Source: an uncultured Bdellovibrionales bacterium (GTDB taxonomy: Bacteria > Bdellovibrionota > Bdellovibrionia > Bdellovibrionales > UBA1609). Taken from it: a stretch of DNA of 8,133 nucleotides. The notes under the pieces were generated by a model that was given only the letters and a program-made list of their open reading frames with translations, was not told the origin of the DNA and searched no databases. The stretch spans positions 1 through 8,133 of the forward strand of contig CALJPJ010000280.1 in NCBI GenBank assembly GCA_937980625.1, given 5' to 3'. This document shows, piece after piece, positions 6,240 to 8,133 of the stretch. Positions within the stretch are counted from its first letter, which is position 1. Each line of letters opens with the position of its first letter. Both the position numbers and the translations under genes were made by a program.

Positions 6240-6245
6240 AAGGAG
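6240..6245 (+). promoter_or_regulatory. Shine-Dalgarno supporting a GTG start
   Basis: AAGGAG lies five bases before GTG at 6251. It is the only strong ribosome site on the + strand here. The GTG opens directly into a signal peptide, which decides the start. Confidence 0.85.
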
Positions 6246-6250
6246 CGTTT

Positions 6251-6724
6251 GTGAAAATTAATCAAATTTTTATTTTAATACTTTGCCTTTTATTTAGTCC
6301 ACTCGCCTGGGCCTCAACTAGTAATAAAGCATTTAAAGTCGAATACTTGAAAATAGCTATTAATAAAGAAACATGTAGTAACTTTACGTTAACAGCTGAA
6401 AATATTATCGAACAAATAACTTGCACTCTTAGTAACGATCAACATCAAAAAGCTTTGGATTTTTTGTCAAACTCTAAGAAATACCACCGTATGTATGATT
6501 CTAGAGCAGTATTTACTTCAAGTACTCAATCAATATATTATACTCCAATTCAAACTTTAGAATTACAGTCTATGGTTGAAATTTACACAACAGATCCAGT
6601 AGTTAAGTTCAGTTGGAATTTTAGTGATTTTACATACTACCTCAACTACCAAGTAGTTTTTGAGCTTTATGAATCTAACAACTTATCACTTTTACTGCGC
6701 AAGCAAATTCCCTTGAAAGAATAA
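6251..6724 (+). CDS. Small secreted protein of unknown function
   Basis: This is a 157-residue protein starting at GTG, with a signal peptide (1-21, ending AWA). I do not recognise the family. The mature chain has two cysteines (C42, C58), a helical, charged middle (about 62-82) and a C-terminal half rich in Tyr, Phe and Thr that looks like beta strands (FSWNFSDFTYYLNYQVVFEL, about 119-138). A faint resemblance to the N-terminal part of the L,D-transpeptidase-like protein upstream (paired Cys, then an aromatic strand-rich segment) suggests, without proof, a shared module. It lies 161 bases after that gene, on the same strand. The gap has no clear terminator but does hold a candidate promoter, so co-transcription is possible. 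Its stop is 18 bases from the stop of the convergent lytic transglycosylase gene, with no terminator between. Confidence 0.85.
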   Translation: MKINQIFILILCLLFSPLAWASTSNKAFKVEYLKIAINKETCSNFTLTAENIIEQITCTLSNDQHQKALDFLSNSKKYHRMYDSRAVFTSSTQSIYYTPIQTLELQSMVEIYTTDPVVKFSWNFSDFTYYLNYQVVFELYESNNLSLLLRKQIPLKE

Positions 6725-6742
6725 CAAAATACTTCGCTTACG

Positions 6743-8133
6743 TTATAAAGTTTCTGTATTTTCCCATGTTGGATCTGGAATGACTTTTATACCTTTATAC
6801 ATAAACCGGTATAGGACTAAATTTCTCATAATTGCTTTTACATAAAAGCTTGTCTCTGACCATGGAAGCTCATCAATCCATACTTCATCCTCTGGAAGAG
6901 AACTGTTTTTACTTTGCAATGGGTCAAGATCTACTGACCTATGCTTCATCCACCGCCTAATATTACCTATCCCTGCATTATAGGCAGCTAAAGATAAAGG
7001 TATATGACCTTTAAACGCCCTGACAAGACGACGTAAATAACTTGTACCTAAGCGAACATTAAGCTCAGGCTCATAAACTCGGGACACTATATTTTTTGTA
7101 TTTAGCCTTAAATACTTCGCTGAATCTTTTGTTGTTATAGGCACCAACTGCATCAAACCCATGGCATTACTGCCACTTCGTGCCTTCAAGCGAAAAGAGC
7201 TCTCTTGTTTAATTAGACTTCTTACCAAATTAACTTCTAGATTATTTTTAGTTGAATAATCTCTAACAAACCGATCATACTCGACAGGCACTGATAACTT
7301 AATTGTACTTTTATTAAAATACTTATTTGGGTCTTTGTTCCAAACAATATTAATAGTTTTAATAGCCCCATAATGGTCTGCTGCTAAACTTGAATAATAT
7401 GAAAATAGAACAGCTTCAAGATCATCATTTTTATCAAACAACACGTTTAGCTCTTTTCTAGCTAAGTAAAATAGCTGAACCTCAACAAAGTCCTTATAGT
7501 TTTCCCAAGATACTTTTTGCTCAACTGACCATTTCATTTTTTTCTGAAACACTTGATGGTTAGTTGGCAAGATCACTTGTCCATTATTTTTTTCTTGATT
7601 TGCTCTCAATCCATAATAAGTGAGAGGGTATAGTTTAATGACTCTATCTCTAATTGTATTAGCCTTATTACTACTTACTTTTTGCAACGACCTCCAGTAC
7701 CAATAATTTAACTGTAAGTTAAATTTATTTAACTCTTTATCTCGGTCATTACCTGCAAAAACTTTTACAGCTTCATTATATTTTTTTAACCTATATTTTA
7801 ATAGGCCAAGCCTAAAAACTGTTTCAAAATATGTTTTATCTCTACTTTTATTTAATTCAATACTTTTAGCCAAATATTTTTCAGCCAAACCATACTTACC
7901 TAACTGAAGATTTATCTTGCCCCTAAGCAATAATTGTTCTGGAAATTCAGTTTTTACTGACTCAACATATGCCATTGATAATTTGTACTTATGCCGATTA
8001 TAAAACCTTTGACCTATCTGATAGAGACATTCTTCTTTGCATTTCATAGATTGTTTATAAAATTGATTTTTTTTAAAATTCTTTTTTAGTTTCTTTCGCA
8101 AAATATTAAAAACTTTTTTTATTATTTTTTTAT
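6743..8133 (-). CDS. slt: SLT70-like soluble lytic transglycosylase, 5' partial
   Basis: This periplasmic enzyme cleaves peptidoglycan glycan strands with 1,6-anhydro product formation. Numbering from the first in-window start (TTG at 8101), TPR/superhelical repeats fill about 20-250, including YYGLRAN (162-168), typical of SLT70 U/L domains. The C-terminal SLT domain runs about 285-440: catalytic Glu300 in IKQESSF, AMGLMQLVP at 313-321, AYNAG at 373-377, and a closing ETSFYVKAIMRNLVLYR (416-432). The frame stays open from 8101 to the window edge with lysine-rich codons. The TTG has no Shine-Dalgarno and no signal peptide follows. SLT70 proteins are usually over 600 residues, so the N-terminus almost surely lies outside. 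It converges on the small secreted gene at 6251-6724. Confidence 0.93.
   Translation of the reverse strand, partial: KKIIKKVFNILRKKLKKNFKKNQFYKQSMKCKEECLYQIGQRFYNRHKYKLSMAYVESVKTEFPEQLLLRGKINLQLGKYGLAEKYLAKSIELNKSRDKTYFETVFRLGLLKYRLKKYNEAVKVFAGNDRDKELNKFNLQLNYWYWRSLQKVSSNKANTIRDRVIKLYPLTYYGLRANQEKNNGQVILPTNHQVFQKKMKWSVEQKVSWENYKDFVEVQLFYLARKELNVLFDKNDDLEAVLFSYYSSLAADHYGAIKTINIVWNKDPNKYFNKSTIKLSVPVEYDRFVRDYSTKNNLEVNLVRSLIKQESSFRLKARSGSNAMGLMQLVPITTKDSAKYLRLNTKNIVSRVYEPELNVRLGTSYLRRLVRAFKGHIPLSLAAYNAGIGNIRRWMKHRSVDLDPLQSKNSSLPEDEVWIDELPWSETSFYVKAIMRNLVLYRFMYKGIKVIPDPTWENTETL

Noticed and set aside
8099..8101. TTG at 8101 as the true start of the lytic transglycosylase
   Set aside because: No Shine-Dalgarno, no signal peptide, and the frame is open to the window edge, so it is only the first start-like codon in view.

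Overview
The window is AT-rich (clearly below 40% GC by eye) and holds seven protein genes plus one structured RNA. Six of the genes begin with an N-terminal secretion signal. The seventh runs off the right edge before its N-terminus is seen. The organism is a Gram-negative bacterium: MltD- and SLT70-type lytic transglycosylases, a likely lipoprotein signal and Sec signals ending in A-x-A all point that way. An orphan cyclic-di-GMP riboswitch RNA, low GC and a concentration of cell-wall enzymes together suggest a Bdellovibrio/Halobacteriovorax-like predator. That placement is inference; an AT-rich marine gammaproteobacterium would also fit.

Left edge (1-235): on the + strand lies a class I (GEMM-I) cyclic-di-GMP aptamer, then a structured region, then an intrinsic terminator. 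No gene follows on that strand. The terminator ends about 11 bases from the tail of a convergent gene, so this looks like a free-standing RNA, as in the merRNA of Bdellovibrio, and not a leader.

236-2480 (minus): a two-gene unit reads mltD (lytic transglycosylase with four LysM repeats), then a small secreted protein of NTR/TIMP-like appearance. The Shine-Dalgarno of the second gene overlaps the stop codon of the first.

2597-3835 (minus): a secreted cysteine protein resembling the transglutaminase-elicitor (GP42-like) family. Upstream of it, at 3931-4110, is a 180-bp near-palindrome: perfect 50-bp inverted arms (22% GC) around an 80-bp core (60% GC) that is itself foldable.

4213-4776 (minus): a secreted six-cysteine protein of unknown function with its own strong terminator. 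It is divergent from 4947-6089 (+), a periplasmic protein ending in a diverged L,D-transpeptidase (YkuD/ErfK) active site. Next comes 6251-6724 (+), a small secreted protein with a GTG start. It converges on 6743-8133 (minus), an SLT70-like soluble lytic transglycosylase whose N-terminus lies beyond the window.

Three or four of the seven proteins therefore act, or plausibly act, on peptidoglycan or on cross-linked surface polymers in the periplasm. The RNA at the left edge would sense the second messenger that commonly controls motility and lifestyle changes. No direct regulatory link between the RNA and the wall enzymes is visible.
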